A DNA stretch of 64,000 nucleotides from Fimbriimonadaceae bacterium. Its GTDB lineage: Bacteria > Armatimonadota > Fimbriimonadia > Fimbriimonadales > Fimbriimonadaceae. Positions 41,977 through 52,372 of this stretch are shown piece by piece. Location of the stretch: the NCBI GenBank assembly GCA_019187105.1, contig JABAQM010000001.1, positions 3,006,734-3,070,733 of the forward strand, given 5' to 3'. The translations under genes and the position numbers were made by a program. Every line of letters starts with the position of its first letter. The stretch's first letter is position 1. The notes below the pieces were generated by a model. That model was not told the DNA's origin. It did no database searches and saw only the letters and a list, made by a program, of their open reading frames with translations.

Positions 41977-44457
41977 GTGCCCGACGATCCTTCGATTCTT
42001 AACGTCGATATTGCCGACGAGTTAAGCCGCTCGTATGTGAACTACGCGATGTCGGTGATCATCGCGCGAGCGTTGCCCGATATTCGTGACGGTCTCAAGC
42101 CCGTGCAGCGCCGAATCCTATATGCGATGCGGCTGCTCAATCTGACGCCCGACGGCAGCTATGCCAAGTGTGCAAAGGTCACAGGTCAAACCAGTGGCGA
42201 CTTTCACCCGCATGGCGACCAGGTCATTTACCCGACGCTGGTGCGTATGGCGCAGGACTTTTCGATGCGCTATCCGCTCATTGATGGCCAAGGCAACTTT
42301 GGCTCCATCGATGGAGACTCGCCGGCCGCCCAACGGTACACAGAGTGCCGCCTTACGCCGCTGGCGATGGAGATGTTGGAAGACCTCGACCGGGAGACGG
42401 TCGACTGGATGGACAACTACAGCCAGACGACGAAGGAGCCGACCGTCTTGCCTGGGAAATTCCCCAACCTCCTTTGCAACGGCGCCCAAGGCATCGCAGT
42501 CGGCATGGCCACGTCAATGCCACCCCACAACCTGACCGAGGTTTGCAACGCGGTGCTCTACCGCATCGGCAACCAGCACTGCACGCTGGACGAGATCATG
42601 GAGATCCTGCCCGGTCCGGACTTCCCGACCTACGGCATTATCATGGGCAAGCAGGGCATCCGCAATACCTATGAAACGGGGCGCGGCTCCATCGTCATGC
42701 AGGCCAAGACGATGATTGAGCCAGGCGATATGGGCAAGTCGCTCATCGTCGTCACCGAGATTCCTTATCAAGTCAATAAGGAGAACCTCATCAAGGCCAT
42801 CGCGACCTTGATCAAGGACCGGAAGTTCGACGGACTCCTGGGTGTGTTCGATTACACCGACAAGCGAGGCATGCGCATTGAGATCGAGCTGCGTCGGGAT
42901 GTCAACCCCAACAAGGCTCTGAACTACCTGCTCAAACACACCGCGCTTCGCACGACATTTGGAGCCATCATGCTCAGCCTCGTCGACGGGGCGCCTCGCA
43001 CTTGTCCCCTGCTGACGATCCTCGATGAGTTCATCCGCCACCGTCGTACGATCATCGACCGGCGAACGCGCTTCGAGCTCTATCGAGCGCTCATGGAAGT
43101 CCATACGAACGAAGGCTTCCAGATTGCCAGGCGCTTCCTCGATGAGATCATTGCGGTGATTCGGGCCTCGGAGGATGCGGGCGAAGCACGGGCGCGCTTG
43201 GTGCGGGAATTCGGGATGTCGCCGCTGCAGGCCAACGCGGTACTCAACATGCCGCTAAGGCAGCTCACCAGGCTTAGCCAGCAGGAACTCGAGAACGACT
43301 ACAAGGCTGGTTTGCTCAAGGTCCAAAACCTGATGGATATCCTTTCCGATCCCGCCCGCCTGACAGCGGTCATGGTGGAGGAACTGACTGTCCTTCGAGA
43401 CCGATTCGGCGATGAGCGCCGAACCAAGATTATCGGCCGTGAAGCGGGAGAGTTCAGCGAAGAAGACCTGATTCCCGAGGAGCAGGCGATCATCAGCATC
43501 AGCCGGGACGGGTACATCAAGCGGATCAGCATCGACTCCTATCGCCAGCAAAGACGCGGTGGAAAGGGAGTCAACAACACGTTCAAAACCGATGATGAGC
43601 CGGCCCACCTCTTTGAGGTCAATACCCACAATTTCATCCTCTTCTTCACCAATCGGGGACGCGTTTACAAGCTCCGTGCTTACGACATTCCCGAAACCGG
43701 TCGCTATGCCAAGGGCATGCCTGTCATCAATTACATCGCCATCGAAAGCGACGATCAGGTCACGGCAACGGTATCGATCAAGGACATTCGGGGTGAAGGG
43801 TTCCTGACGATGATCACGCGGAAGGGTGAAATCAAGAGGACCGAACTTTCCGCATTTGCCAATATCCGGTCCAATGGCCTCATCGCGTTCGACATCGAAG
43901 AGGGCGACGAGCTCGGATGGGTCCTCAAGACGCGCGGCAACGACGATATCATTCTCGTCACGCGCGAGGGTCAGTCAATACGCTTTAACGAAACTCAGGC
44001 ACGCGGCCGCGGCCGGGCTGCCGGTGGCGTCCGAGCGATCACGCTCAAGGGAGAAGACGGTCTTGTCTCGGCGGACATCATCAAGCCGGGGGCGACCCTC
44101 CTCGTCGTTGGCGAGAACGGGTTTGGCAAGCGCACGGATCTCGACGAATACCGCATTCAGGGACGTGGCGGCTCGGGAATCCTGACGATGCAGGTCACCG
44201 AGAAGACAGGCAGAATCGTCGGCGCCGAAGTAGTTGAGGACGACCATCGATTGCTGGTCATGACCACCCAAGGCAAGGCTATTCGTGTTCGTGTCAAGGA
44301 AATTCGCACGACCGGTCGCGTCGCACAGGGCGTGAAAATCATCAACCTCGCTGCCAACGATCGGGTCCGGTCCATCGCCAAGATCATCGCCGATGCCGAT
44401 GATGGAGACATCGATCTGGCGCAGCCGGAGCTCGAAGACTTGGGATCCGAAGAATGA
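41977..44457 (+). CDS. gyrA: DNA gyrase subunit A
   Basis: An 826-aa subunit that breaks and rejoins DNA during negative supercoiling. The winged-helix/tower part is complete; the catalytic Tyr is residue 121 (RYTEC). The quinolone-determining region reads [15 protein letters not shown]: Gln82 and Pro86 stand where E. coli has Ser83 and Asp87. The C-terminal pinwheel carries the GyrA box QRRGGKG, showing gyrase rather than topoisomerase IV. Start GTG 41977 has no strong ribosome site. gyrB is not in the window. The stop overlaps guaA by 4 bp. Confidence 0.97.
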   Translation: MPDDPSILNVDIADELSRSYVNYAMSVIIARALPDIRDGLKPVQRRILYAMRLLNLTPDGSYAKCAKVTGQTSGDFHPHGDQVIYPTLVRMAQDFSMRYPLIDGQGNFGSIDGDSPAAQRYTECRLTPLAMEMLEDLDRETVDWMDNYSQTTKEPTVLPGKFPNLLCNGAQGIAVGMATSMPPHNLTEVCNAVLYRIGNQHCTLDEIMEILPGPDFPTYGIIMGKQGIRNTYETGRGSIVMQAKTMIEPGDMGKSLIVVTEIPYQVNKENLIKAIATLIKDRKFDGLLGVFDYTDKRGMRIEIELRRDVNPNKALNYLLKHTALRTTFGAIMLSLVDGAPRTCPLLTILDEFIRHRRTIIDRRTRFELYRALMEVHTNEGFQIARRFLDEIIAVIRASEDAGEARARLVREFGMSPLQANAVLNMPLRQLTRLSQQELENDYKAGLLKVQNLMDILSDPARLTAVMVEELTVLRDRFGDERRTKIIGREAGEFSEEDLIPEEQAIISISRDGYIKRISIDSYRQQRRGGKGVNNTFKTDDEPAHLFEVNTHNFILFFTNRGRVYKLRAYDIPETGRYAKGMPVINYIAIESDDQVTATVSIKDIRGEGFLTMITRKGEIKRTELSAFANIRSNGLIAFDIEEGDELGWVLKTRGNDDIILVTREGQSIRFNETQARGRGRAAGGVRAITLKGEDGLVSADIIKPGATLLVVGENGFGKRTDLDEYRIQGRGGSGILTMQVTEKTGRIVGAEVVEDDHRLLVMTTQGKAIRVRVKEIRTTGRVAQGVKIINLAANDRVRSIAKIIADADDGDIDLAQPELEDLGSEE

Positions 44458-46019
44458 CCAGCGCCGCGCCCGCCAAAGTCTCCGTCGCTGAACCGACGGG
44501 CCACCGGCGGGTTCTCGTAGTGGATTTCGGCGGGCAATACTCCCAGCTGATCGTACGGCGGGTGCGCGAGTTGGGGTTCTTCAGCGAGATGGTGCCCTTT
44601 ACCCAGGCTGAGGCGGCCATTCGTTCCAAGAAGCCGGACGCGCTCATCCTCTCAGGTGGACCCCGCTCCGTGCTGGAGCCAGGCGCCCCGGATTTCGACG
44701 TCGCCGCCATAACCGGTATTCCCACCCTTGGCATCTGTTACGGACAACAGTGGCTGGCGTTGAGGCTCGGAGGGAAGGTCACCAAGGAGTCTGACCGAGA
44801 ATACGGCCACCGCACCGTCGACTTGCGAAAGGGCTCATGGCTGGAAGGCATTGATAGTGGCCAGGTTTGGATGTCGCACGGCGATCAGGTCGTCGAGGCT
44901 CCGCCGGGATTTACCGTAGCCGCGGTGACCGATTCTTGCCCGGTCGCGGCGTTCGAAAGCCACGATAGAAGCATCCTTGGCGTGCAATTCCATCCCGAAG
45001 TCAGCCATACGCTGAGCGGTAAAGAGGTGCTGCGCCGCTTTCTGATCGATCATGCGAAGCTGCAGCCAGACTGGAGCAGCGAGTCGTTCATCGACGAGGC
45101 AATTGCTTCCATTCAAAGGACGGTTGGTACCCGCCGTGTGCTCTGCGCGGTTAGTGGTGGCGTCGATAGTTCAGTTGTGGCGGCCCTCATGACGGAGGCC
45201 ATCGGTGATCAAGTCACGTGCGTGTTCGTCGACCACGGCCTACTCAGAAAGAACGAAGCGAAGAGCGTCATCGAGCAGTTCACAGGTCACTTCCATCCGC
45301 GGCTTGTCGCCATCGATGCCAGTCGCGAATTCCTCCAGTCGCTATCTGGAGTTACCGATCCGGAGCAAAAGCGGAAAACAATAGGCGAGCAGTTCGTGCG
45401 CGTTTTTGAAGCCAATGCGGACGCCTACAAAGACTGCGACTTTCTGGCGCAGGGCACGCTTTATCCTGACGTCATCGAGAGCGGCTCCCCAACAGCGGCG
45501 AAAATCAAGACCCATCACAACGTCGGCGGCCTACCAAGTTGGATGAGGCTTCAGGTAATCGAGCCGCTTCGGTGGCTCTTCAAGGATGAGGTGAGGGAAG
45601 TCGGCCGCAAGCTCGGATTACCGGAGACAATGGTGGAGCGAGAGCCATTTCCGGGCCCGGGTCTGGCCGTGCGCATCCTCGGAGAGGTCACTGAGCGGCG
45701 CGTTAAGATCGTGCAGGATGCAGACGCGATCTTCCGGGAAGAGCTGCGAGCGGGGGGGCACCATCGTGAGATCTGGCAGTCCTATGCCGCCTTGCTCGAT
45801 GTCAGGAGTGTCGGCGTCATGGGCGATGAGCGAACGTATCTGCAGCCAATCGTCCTCAGAGCCGTGCAAAGCGAAGACGCGATGACCGCAACGGCCGTCG
45901 ACTTGCCTTTCGACCTGCTCCAGCGGGTTGCAAACCGCATCGTTAACGAAGTTGAGGGCGTCAATCGTGTTCTCTACGATCTAACGAGTAAGCCACCCGC
46001 AACCATCGAGTGGGAGTAG
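44454..46019 (+). CDS. guaA: GMP synthase (glutamine-hydrolysing)
   Basis: A 521-aa enzyme converting XMP, glutamine and ATP to GMP. The class I amidotransferase domain has GICYGQQ with Cys95 and later FHPEVSHT; the ATP pyrophosphatase domain has AVSGGVDSSVVAAL (about 217-230), and the dimerisation domain ends with the conserved FDLLQRVANRIVNEVEGVNRVLYDLTSKPPATIEWE. Full length, all catalytic residues present. Start ATG 44454 overlaps the gyrA stop, so translation is coupled to gyrase. Converges with the MgtC gene, 7 bp away. Confidence 0.98.
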   Translation: MTSAAPAKVSVAEPTGHRRVLVVDFGGQYSQLIVRRVRELGFFSEMVPFTQAEAAIRSKKPDALILSGGPRSVLEPGAPDFDVAAITGIPTLGICYGQQWLALRLGGKVTKESDREYGHRTVDLRKGSWLEGIDSGQVWMSHGDQVVEAPPGFTVAAVTDSCPVAAFESHDRSILGVQFHPEVSHTLSGKEVLRRFLIDHAKLQPDWSSESFIDEAIASIQRTVGTRRVLCAVSGGVDSSVVAALMTEAIGDQVTCVFVDHGLLRKNEAKSVIEQFTGHFHPRLVAIDASREFLQSLSGVTDPEQKRKTIGEQFVRVFEANADAYKDCDFLAQGTLYPDVIESGSPTAAKIKTHHNVGGLPSWMRLQVIEPLRWLFKDEVREVGRKLGLPETMVEREPFPGPGLAVRILGEVTERRVKIVQDADAIFREELRAGGHHREIWQSYAALLDVRSVGVMGDERTYLQPIVLRAVQSEDAMTATAVDLPFDLLQRVANRIVNEVEGVNRVLYDLTSKPPATIEWE

Positions 46020-46026
46020 CGGCTAC

Positions 46027-46668
46027 CTAGAGCCAGCTTGCCGACCGCACGCCCTCTATCTCGGCTAGCTGTTTTGGAAGGTCGGCGATATCACCGGACA
46101 GCCGAAACTGCATCGCGACGCCGTTATCGGACGCCGTGCGCTCAAGCTCCCTGATGACGATTTGGCGTGAGGCAAGGGCGTTGATCACTTGGCCGACTTG
46201 TGCTTCGCCCTCAACCTCGACAATCAGGGTACGGCCGTGCACGTTGGGGAAAAACCGCACTTCGATCCGGTTCAGAAAGAAAAGGACGAATACCGTAACG
46301 ACGGTTGCAAACGTGCCGACGAGAAGATAGGGTCCGCCGGCGCTAATTGCCATGCCAATCGCGGCCGTCGCCCAAATGCTCGCCGCCGTGGTCAGGCCTT
46401 TGACCTCCGGACCCAGCCGCAAAATCGTGCCCGCGCCCAGGAAGCCAATTCCGGTAACGACTTGTGATGCGACTCGGCCGGGATCACCGCCAAGAGCCTT
46501 ACCGGTTTCGCAAAAGCACAGCACGCCCAACATGATCAGCATGTGGGTGCGTAACCCGGCGGGGCGACCGCTAATTTCACGTTCAAGTCCGATCGCCGCG
46601 GCGAGCACCATTGCCAACGTCAGCCGCCAGCTGATCGACCAAAAGACTGCCCAATCGGCCGAAGTCAT
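46027..46668 (-). CDS. MgtC/SapB family membrane protein
   Basis: A 213-aa inner-membrane protein with about four N-terminal helices. The conserved core LTLAMVLAAAIGLEREISGRPAGLRTHMLIMLG and VVTGIGFLGAGTILR belong to the MgtC/SapB family, with a C-terminal cytoplasmic ACT-like domain (GRTLIVEVEGEAQVGQVINAL, to SWL). In Salmonella MgtC inhibits the F-ATP synthase and supports growth at low Mg; related YhiD-type proteins in soil bacteria are less known. It starts 3 bp after the stop of the upstream 2-TM protein, so they form one operon. No P-type Mg transporter is adjacent. Confidence 0.93.
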   Translation of the reverse strand: MTSADWAVFWSISWRLTLAMVLAAAIGLEREISGRPAGLRTHMLIMLGVLCFCETGKALGGDPGRVASQVVTGIGFLGAGTILRLGPEVKGLTTAASIWATAAIGMAISAGGPYLLVGTFATVVTVFVLFFLNRIEVRFFPNVHGRTLIVEVEGEAQVGQVINALASRQIVIRELERTASDNGVAMQFRLSGDIADLPKQLAEIEGVRSASWL

Positions 46669-46671
46669 CGG

Positions 46672-47442
46672 TTATTCACCACCGAGCCTTTGCTGAATCG
46701 TATGTTCGTTCTCCGGCGTTTGCGTGGTTGTCGCCATTGAACCCGAGTCGATCGTGCTGGCGATTCGGGTTCGGAGGTCGTCGGCAATTTTCTCTGCCCG
46801 CCGATGGCCGATGCGCGTTAGTGCTGTAAAGGCAAACGAGCCAACCGTCATGAGGCATGCGGCAATAGCGAGCCCCACGGCTGCCATTCCTTTGTCAGCG
46901 GTCGAGGCGATCGCAATGATCGAGCCGATGAGCGATGGATAGAGCGTCATCAGCCCCTGGAACAAAGCATTGGACTTTACGCTCAGCTTGGTCCTACCAT
47001 TCCGCGACGTAACGTCGATCTTGGCTTGCCCGACGCCGGTCCAGACCGATGCCGTGAGTTTTCTCCCGATCTGAGACGCGTGCGGTTGGCCCGCGTTAGC
47101 CAACGGCTTCAAACCATCGAGAATCACGTCGTATTGGGCCGGGTCCATCTCCCCGGCGACAACGCGCTCGAACTCCTCGGTCAAATTGAGGACGCCCTTC
47201 TTTGTAGGTTCAGCGCCCTGCTCCAGGATCGCTTGGGCCAACGCCCTCGGTGATACTCCGACTTCGGCCGCGATCCGCTCAAGCTCCTCGATCGTTACCC
47301 CAGGAGCATAGGCCTTATCGGCGCCGGCTTCGGTCAGGGCTACTGCCCGGCGCAGAATCTGGGTCACTTCTTGCTCGCTGAATACGCGCTCGTCGGCCAC
47401 CTGACGACATTGTGACCGATGTCCAAGGGTAGCTTTGGTCAT
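46672..47442 (-). CDS. membrane protein of unknown function with conserved N-terminal helix pair
   Basis: A 256-aa protein. Residues about 18-75 contain FSEQEVTQILRRAVALTE and GVTIEELERIAAEVGVSPRALAQAI, a helical module common at the N-terminus of bacterial membrane proteins of unknown role. Two membrane helices lie at about 165-215 (SLIGSIIAIASTADKGMAAVGLAIAACLM). The tail is polar (ATTTQTPENEHTIQQRLGGE). ATG 47442 is the first start consistent with the overlap by 24 bp with the divergent thpR gene. It is transcribed together with the MgtC gene downstream. Function unknown. Confidence 0.75.
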   Translation of the reverse strand: MTKATLGHRSQCRQVADERVFSEQEVTQILRRAVALTEAGADKAYAPGVTIEELERIAAEVGVSPRALAQAILEQGAEPTKKGVLNLTEEFERVVAGEMDPAQYDVILDGLKPLANAGQPHASQIGRKLTASVWTGVGQAKIDVTSRNGRTKLSVKSNALFQGLMTLYPSLIGSIIAIASTADKGMAAVGLAIAACLMTVGSFAFTALTRIGHRRAEKIADDLRTRIASTIDSGSMATTTQTPENEHTIQQRLGGE

Positions 47443-48066
47443 ATCGTGCCCTTGTTTGCCGGGTATGCGTTGCCGAAGGAAGTCGCTGGTCGCCTCCATG
47501 AATGGTCAAACGTTCACCTAGCGCCACTCGGTGTCAGGGTGATACCGGCCGAGAACCTGCACATCACCACCTTGTTCTTTGGCGAAGTCGAGGATCGAAT
47601 TGCCAATTGGCTGAAAAGGGTCGTCAACGCGTATGCGCCGGAGCTGATCGAGGTCCGCTCCACCGGGTTGAGGATGGTCGGCCGCGGAGCGATCGCAGTC
47701 CTGCTCGATCGGACAGCGCCGTCTATCGACACGTCGGAGCCACCTGCCTCCTTCGAGCCCAGTTCGTACGTCGAGGTGATGCGCCAGCCTCTTGAGGGTC
47801 TACTGACGATCGATCCCGCTTCGATTCCCAGGGAAGAACGGGTGGTGCTGTTGTGGCGAGCGGCAATGCTCTGCTGCCCGACGCGTGGTCGCCGAGGCCA
47901 TGGGCACTTCCACGTTACGGTGGCCCGATGCCGAGACAAGCCCTCCGGCTTATCCGACATCAAGTACCCCAACCTTGCGTTTGGACTTACGGACTTTCAC
48001 CTCTACGAGAGTGAGCTCGGTCCGGGTGGATCCCTCTACTCGATCCTGGCAACAGCAAGAGGCTGA
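47419..48066 (+). CDS. thpR: RNA 2',3'-cyclic phosphodiesterase (ThpR/LigT-like)
   Basis: A 215-aa member of the 2H phosphoesterase superfamily. Both HxTx motifs are present: HITT at 48-51 (NLHITTLFFGEV) and HVTV at 165-168 (HFHVTVARCRD). These enzymes hydrolyse RNA 2',3'-cyclic phosphate to 2'-phosphate and have been linked to tRNA repair in archaea; the physiological role in bacteria is unclear. The N-terminus MSKGSFGHIVPLFAGYALP matches family starts. The insert between the motifs (about 100-150) is longer than in E. coli. Start ATG 47419 overlaps the divergent gene at 47442 by 24 bp. The aminotransferase gene follows 38 bp downstream. Confidence 0.9.
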   Translation: MSKGSFGHIVPLFAGYALPKEVAGRLHEWSNVHLAPLGVRVIPAENLHITTLFFGEVEDRIANWLKRVVNAYAPELIEVRSTGLRMVGRGAIAVLLDRTAPSIDTSEPPASFEPSSYVEVMRQPLEGLLTIDPASIPREERVVLLWRAAMLCCPTRGRRGHGHFHVTVARCRDKPSGLSDIKYPNLAFGLTDFHLYESELGPGGSLYSILATARG

Positions 48067-48104
48067 AGTCGTCTTGCAGGGATCGTATGTTGTAACCTGG
48101 GTGC

Positions 48105-49280
48105 TTGGCAAGCGTCCCCTCCGCCTTTCGGCTGTCCCAGCGTTCGGAGCTCTTTCAGTCGCCGGCCCTACGCCAGATCACAGTGGAAGTTCAGCGGGTC
48201 GGAGGCATCAACCTTGGCCAGGGGGTATGTAATCTGCCCACACCTCCCGAAGTGGTTGAGGCTGCGCACCGCGCCGCCCGCGATGGAGAGAACCGGTACA
48301 CCCACCCACGGGGCGCCGCGAGGCTTCGGCGGGCACTGGCCGAGAAACTCCGGGCCCACAACGGTATTGAAGCCGACCCAGAAGCGAACATCATGGTGTC
48401 CTGCGGCGCAACCGGTGGGTTCGAAGCCGTTTGTGCGACGTTGCTAGATCCTGGCGATGCGGTCGTCGTCTTCGAGCCGACGTACCCGTACCACCTCCAA
48501 GCGTTAAAGCGCTATGGCGCTTCGATTCGAACCGTCCGACTGGCTGAGCCTCACTGGGAGGTCGATTGGGAAGCGGTCGCCGCCGCAGTCGATTCGGCAA
48601 CGAAATTTGTGCTGGTCAACACGCCGGGCAACCCGACCGGCAAAGTTTGGTCAGCCAAAGAACTCGCTCGTCTCGGCGACATTGCTGCCCGCCACGGGGC
48701 CCTGCTGGTAACCGATGAGATTTACGAGTACATGATCTTCGATGGCGCGCGCCATGTATCCGCAGCCTCGATTCCTGAACTGAAGGACCGGGTGATTACG
48801 ATCGGCGGCTATTCCAAGACGTTCTCGATCACCGGCTGGCGGATAGGCTACGCCGTCGCCCCCACGGCGGTTGCGACCGCAATGACGGCATTCTTGGATG
48901 CGGTTTACGCCTGTGCCCCAAGTCCTCTGCAAGAAGCCGTGGCCGTTGGGGTCGAGTCATTCGACTCCTTGTTCTATGAAACCTTGCGCGGGCAATACGA
49001 AGACAAAAGGGACCTGTTCTTCCATCGCCTCCAGAAGATCGGGCTCAAGCCCCTGTTGCCCGGTGGCTCCTATTACATGCTTGCCGCCTTTGATGAGGCC
49101 TTTCCGAGCATGTCTAGTTTCGAGTTTGCTCGTCATATGATCGAGCGGGCAGGGGTTGGGGCCGTGCCATCCGACGACTTCGTGCGCGACCCCTCGGTTG
49201 CCCCCTGGGTCCGCTTTTGCCTCGCCCAGGAACAGGATGTGCTGGTCGAGGCCCTGGATCGGCTATCGAGGCTGCGATAG
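48105..49280 (+). CDS. class I/II pyridoxal phosphate-dependent aminotransferase
   Basis: A 391-aa fold-type I aminotransferase. GINLGQGVCNLPTPPEVVEAA near the start, NTPGNPTGKVW with the conserved Asn, DEIYEYMIFDG, and GGYSKTFSITGWRIGY with the Schiff-base Lys238. It looks most like the KynA/YbdL/methionine aminotransferase-type group, but the substrate is not determined. The start TTG 48105 has no ribosome site; other starts are downstream inside the conserved region, so a start between 48105 and about 48190 is uncertain. It is followed after 37 bp by a tRNA gene. Confidence 0.9.
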   Translation: MASVPSAFRLSQRSELFQSPALRQITVEVQRVGGINLGQGVCNLPTPPEVVEAAHRAARDGENRYTHPRGAARLRRALAEKLRAHNGIEADPEANIMVSCGATGGFEAVCATLLDPGDAVVVFEPTYPYHLQALKRYGASIRTVRLAEPHWEVDWEAVAAAVDSATKFVLVNTPGNPTGKVWSAKELARLGDIAARHGALLVTDEIYEYMIFDGARHVSAASIPELKDRVITIGGYSKTFSITGWRIGYAVAPTAVATAMTAFLDAVYACAPSPLQEAVAVGVESFDSLFYETLRGQYEDKRDLFFHRLQKIGLKPLLPGGSYYMLAAFDEAFPSMSSFEFARHMIERAGVGAVPSDDFVRDPSVAPWVRFCLAQEQDVLVEALDRLSRLR

Positions 49281-49317
49281 GCTCCAGCTGGCCCCGAAGG
49301 TAAGATGGATCGCGCGG

Positions 49318-49393
49318 GGGCCTGTAGCTCAGTGGTAAGAGCAGGCGGCTCATAATCGCTTGGTCGTGGGTTCGAATCCCACCGGGCCCACCA
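49318..49393 (+). tRNA. tRNA with CAU anticodon, probably tRNA-Ile2 (k2C34)
   Basis: A complete 76-nt cloverleaf with encoded CCA. Acceptor arms GGGCCTG and CGGGCCC pair (one G-U), D arm GCTC/GAGC, anticodon loop CTCATAA (CAU), variable TGGTC, T arm GTGGG/CCCAC with TTCGAAT. The stem-loop GGCTCATAATCGCTTGGTCG closely follows E. coli ileX/ileY tRNA-Ile2 rather than elongator Met tRNA. If right, C34 is changed to lysidine by TilS and the tRNA reads AUA; an elongator Met tRNA is the alternative. ilvC starts only 10 nt downstream, so ilvC mRNA must be released by tRNA 3'-end processing. Confidence 0.9.
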
Positions 49394-49403
49394 ATCTGCA
49401 ACG

Positions 49404-50405
49404 ATGGCGCGCTTTTTCGAAGAGTCCGAGGTCGAACCCGTCCTCATTGTTGACCGCCGGGTTGCCGTGATCGGCTACGGAAGCCAAGGTTCCGCTCAAG
49501 CTCTCAATCTTCGGGACTCTGGCGCCAAAGTCGTCGTCGGGCTTCGTCCAGACAGCCCGCGAATCCAGACCGCGGGGGCGGCCGGACTCGATGTTATGCC
49601 CATTCATGAGGCGATCGAGGGAGCCGATTACATTGTTTTGACCGTGCCAGATGCGGCCATGCCGGCTGTTTTTGAGGAGCACATCCACGGGCGGCTCTGG
49701 GACCACCAGGTTCTCGTATTTGCGCATGGATACAACATCCATTACGGTCGAATCCACCCGCCGGAGAACGTCGATGTCGTCCTGGTGGCACCCAAAGGAC
49801 CAGGCCCGGCCCTGCGGTCGGAGTTTGTAAGCGGACGTGGTTTGGTCGCTGTTATAGCCGTCCATCAGGACGCGAGCGGACGGGCCATGGATCGTGCTGT
49901 GGCCTATGCTCATGGGATCGGGAGCCTGCGAGTTGGCGCATATTTGGCAACGTTCCGCGAGGAAACGGAAACCGACCTGTTCAGCGAACAGGCCGTCCTG
50001 TGCGGCGGCATTCCGGAGCTGGTTAAAGCGGGGTTCGAAACCTTGGTGGCCGCCGGATACCAACCCGAATCGGCCTACATCGAGTGCTTGCACGAAACAA
50101 AGGCGATTGTGGATCTGATGGTAGCGAGAGGACTGACGGGAATGCGCGAATCGATCAGCAGTACCGCAGAGTGGGGCGGCTACGTGGCCGGCAAGAAGAT
50201 TGTGGATGATGGCGTTCGCCATCGAATGCAGGAGGTTCTGGCCGCCGTCCAGAATGGCTCCTTTGCCGCCGAGTGGAACGCCGAGGCGGATGCGGGCATG
50301 TCAGAACTCGTAAGCCACCGCTCCAAGGACGCATCGAGTGAAATCGAAAGCGTCGGTGAAGCCATGCGCCGCCGCATCTTCGGCCATACTCGCAAACATC
50401 CATGA
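49404..50405 (+). CDS. ilvC: ketol-acid reductoisomerase
   Basis: A 333-aa class I KARI that reduces and rearranges acetolactate or acetohydroxybutyrate in valine, leucine and isoleucine synthesis, with Mg and NADPH. The N-terminal Rossmann domain has VAVIGYGSQGSAQALNLRDSG, and the knotted C-terminal domain has the metal-binding ETETDLFSEQAVLCGG and LHETKAIVDL. Glutamate and aspartate ligands are present. ATG 49404 follows the tRNA by 10 nt; there is no Shine-Dalgarno in the gap. ilvB, ilvN and ilvD are not in the window. It overlaps hpt by 4 bp. Confidence 0.97.
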   Translation: MARFFEESEVEPVLIVDRRVAVIGYGSQGSAQALNLRDSGAKVVVGLRPDSPRIQTAGAAGLDVMPIHEAIEGADYIVLTVPDAAMPAVFEEHIHGRLWDHQVLVFAHGYNIHYGRIHPPENVDVVLVAPKGPGPALRSEFVSGRGLVAVIAVHQDASGRAMDRAVAYAHGIGSLRVGAYLATFREETETDLFSEQAVLCGGIPELVKAGFETLVAAGYQPESAYIECLHETKAIVDLMVARGLTGMRESISSTAEWGGYVAGKKIVDDGVRHRMQEVLAAVQNGSFAAEWNAEADAGMSELVSHRSKDASSEIESVGEAMRRRIFGHTRKHP

Positions 50406-50929
50406 TTGCCGACCGGGTCGATATCCTCCTGTCTGCCGACGCCATCCAGCAACGGATCGACCAGCTTGCAGCCGAAATTCGGACAGATTACGGTGACAAT
50501 CCCTTCCTCATGGTCGTCGTACTTAAGGGAAGCTTCATCTTTGCCGCCGACTTGGCAAGACGATTGCCCGAATCCACCCAGATCGACTTCGTGCAGGTCA
50601 GCAGCTATGCGGACCAAAAATCATCAAGCGGGGTCGTCCAGATTCGGAAAGACCTCGACATTACCGTCGAAGGTAAGCATGTTCTCATCGTTGAAGACAT
50701 TGTCGATACCGGCCTGACCCTGGGCCACCTTCGTGAACTGTTTGCAACCCGCAAGCCAGCGTCTCTGAGGGTTGTGGCGCTGTTAAACAAGCCGGACGCC
50801 CAGGCTAAGCCTGCGGAAATCGAATATGTCGGATTCCAGATTCCGAACGAGTTTGTGGTAGGATATGGATTGGATTACGCGGAACGGTACAGAAATCTCC
50901 CGTTCGTAGCAGTGTTGCGCTCTGAGTAA
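50402..50929 (+). CDS. hpt: hypoxanthine phosphoribosyltransferase
   Basis: A 175-aa purine salvage enzyme converting hypoxanthine or guanine with PRPP to IMP or GMP. The PRPP motif VLIVEDIVDTGLTL is at about 99-112; the N-terminal LLSADAIQQRIDQLAAEI, the MVVVLKGSFIFAADLAR segment and the C-terminal NEFVVGYGLDYAERYRNLPFVAVL are typical. Length is normal. Start ATG 50402 overlaps the ilvC stop by 4 bp, so hpt likely depends on the same tRNA-ilvC transcript. rho follows 72 bp downstream. Confidence 0.96.
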   Translation: MIADRVDILLSADAIQQRIDQLAAEIRTDYGDNPFLMVVVLKGSFIFAADLARRLPESTQIDFVQVSSYADQKSSSGVVQIRKDLDITVEGKHVLIVEDIVDTGLTLGHLRELFATRKPASLRVVALLNKPDAQAKPAEIEYVGFQIPNEFVVGYGLDYAERYRNLPFVAVLRSE

Positions 50930-51001
50930 TCCCCCCTTTGCATAGCTCATCGGCCTCTGGCCCTATCTCTTGCAAACGAAGACCCTAAATATCTCGTCGC
51001 T

Positions 51002-52368
<1,367 letters not shown>

Positions 52369-52372
<4 letters not shown>

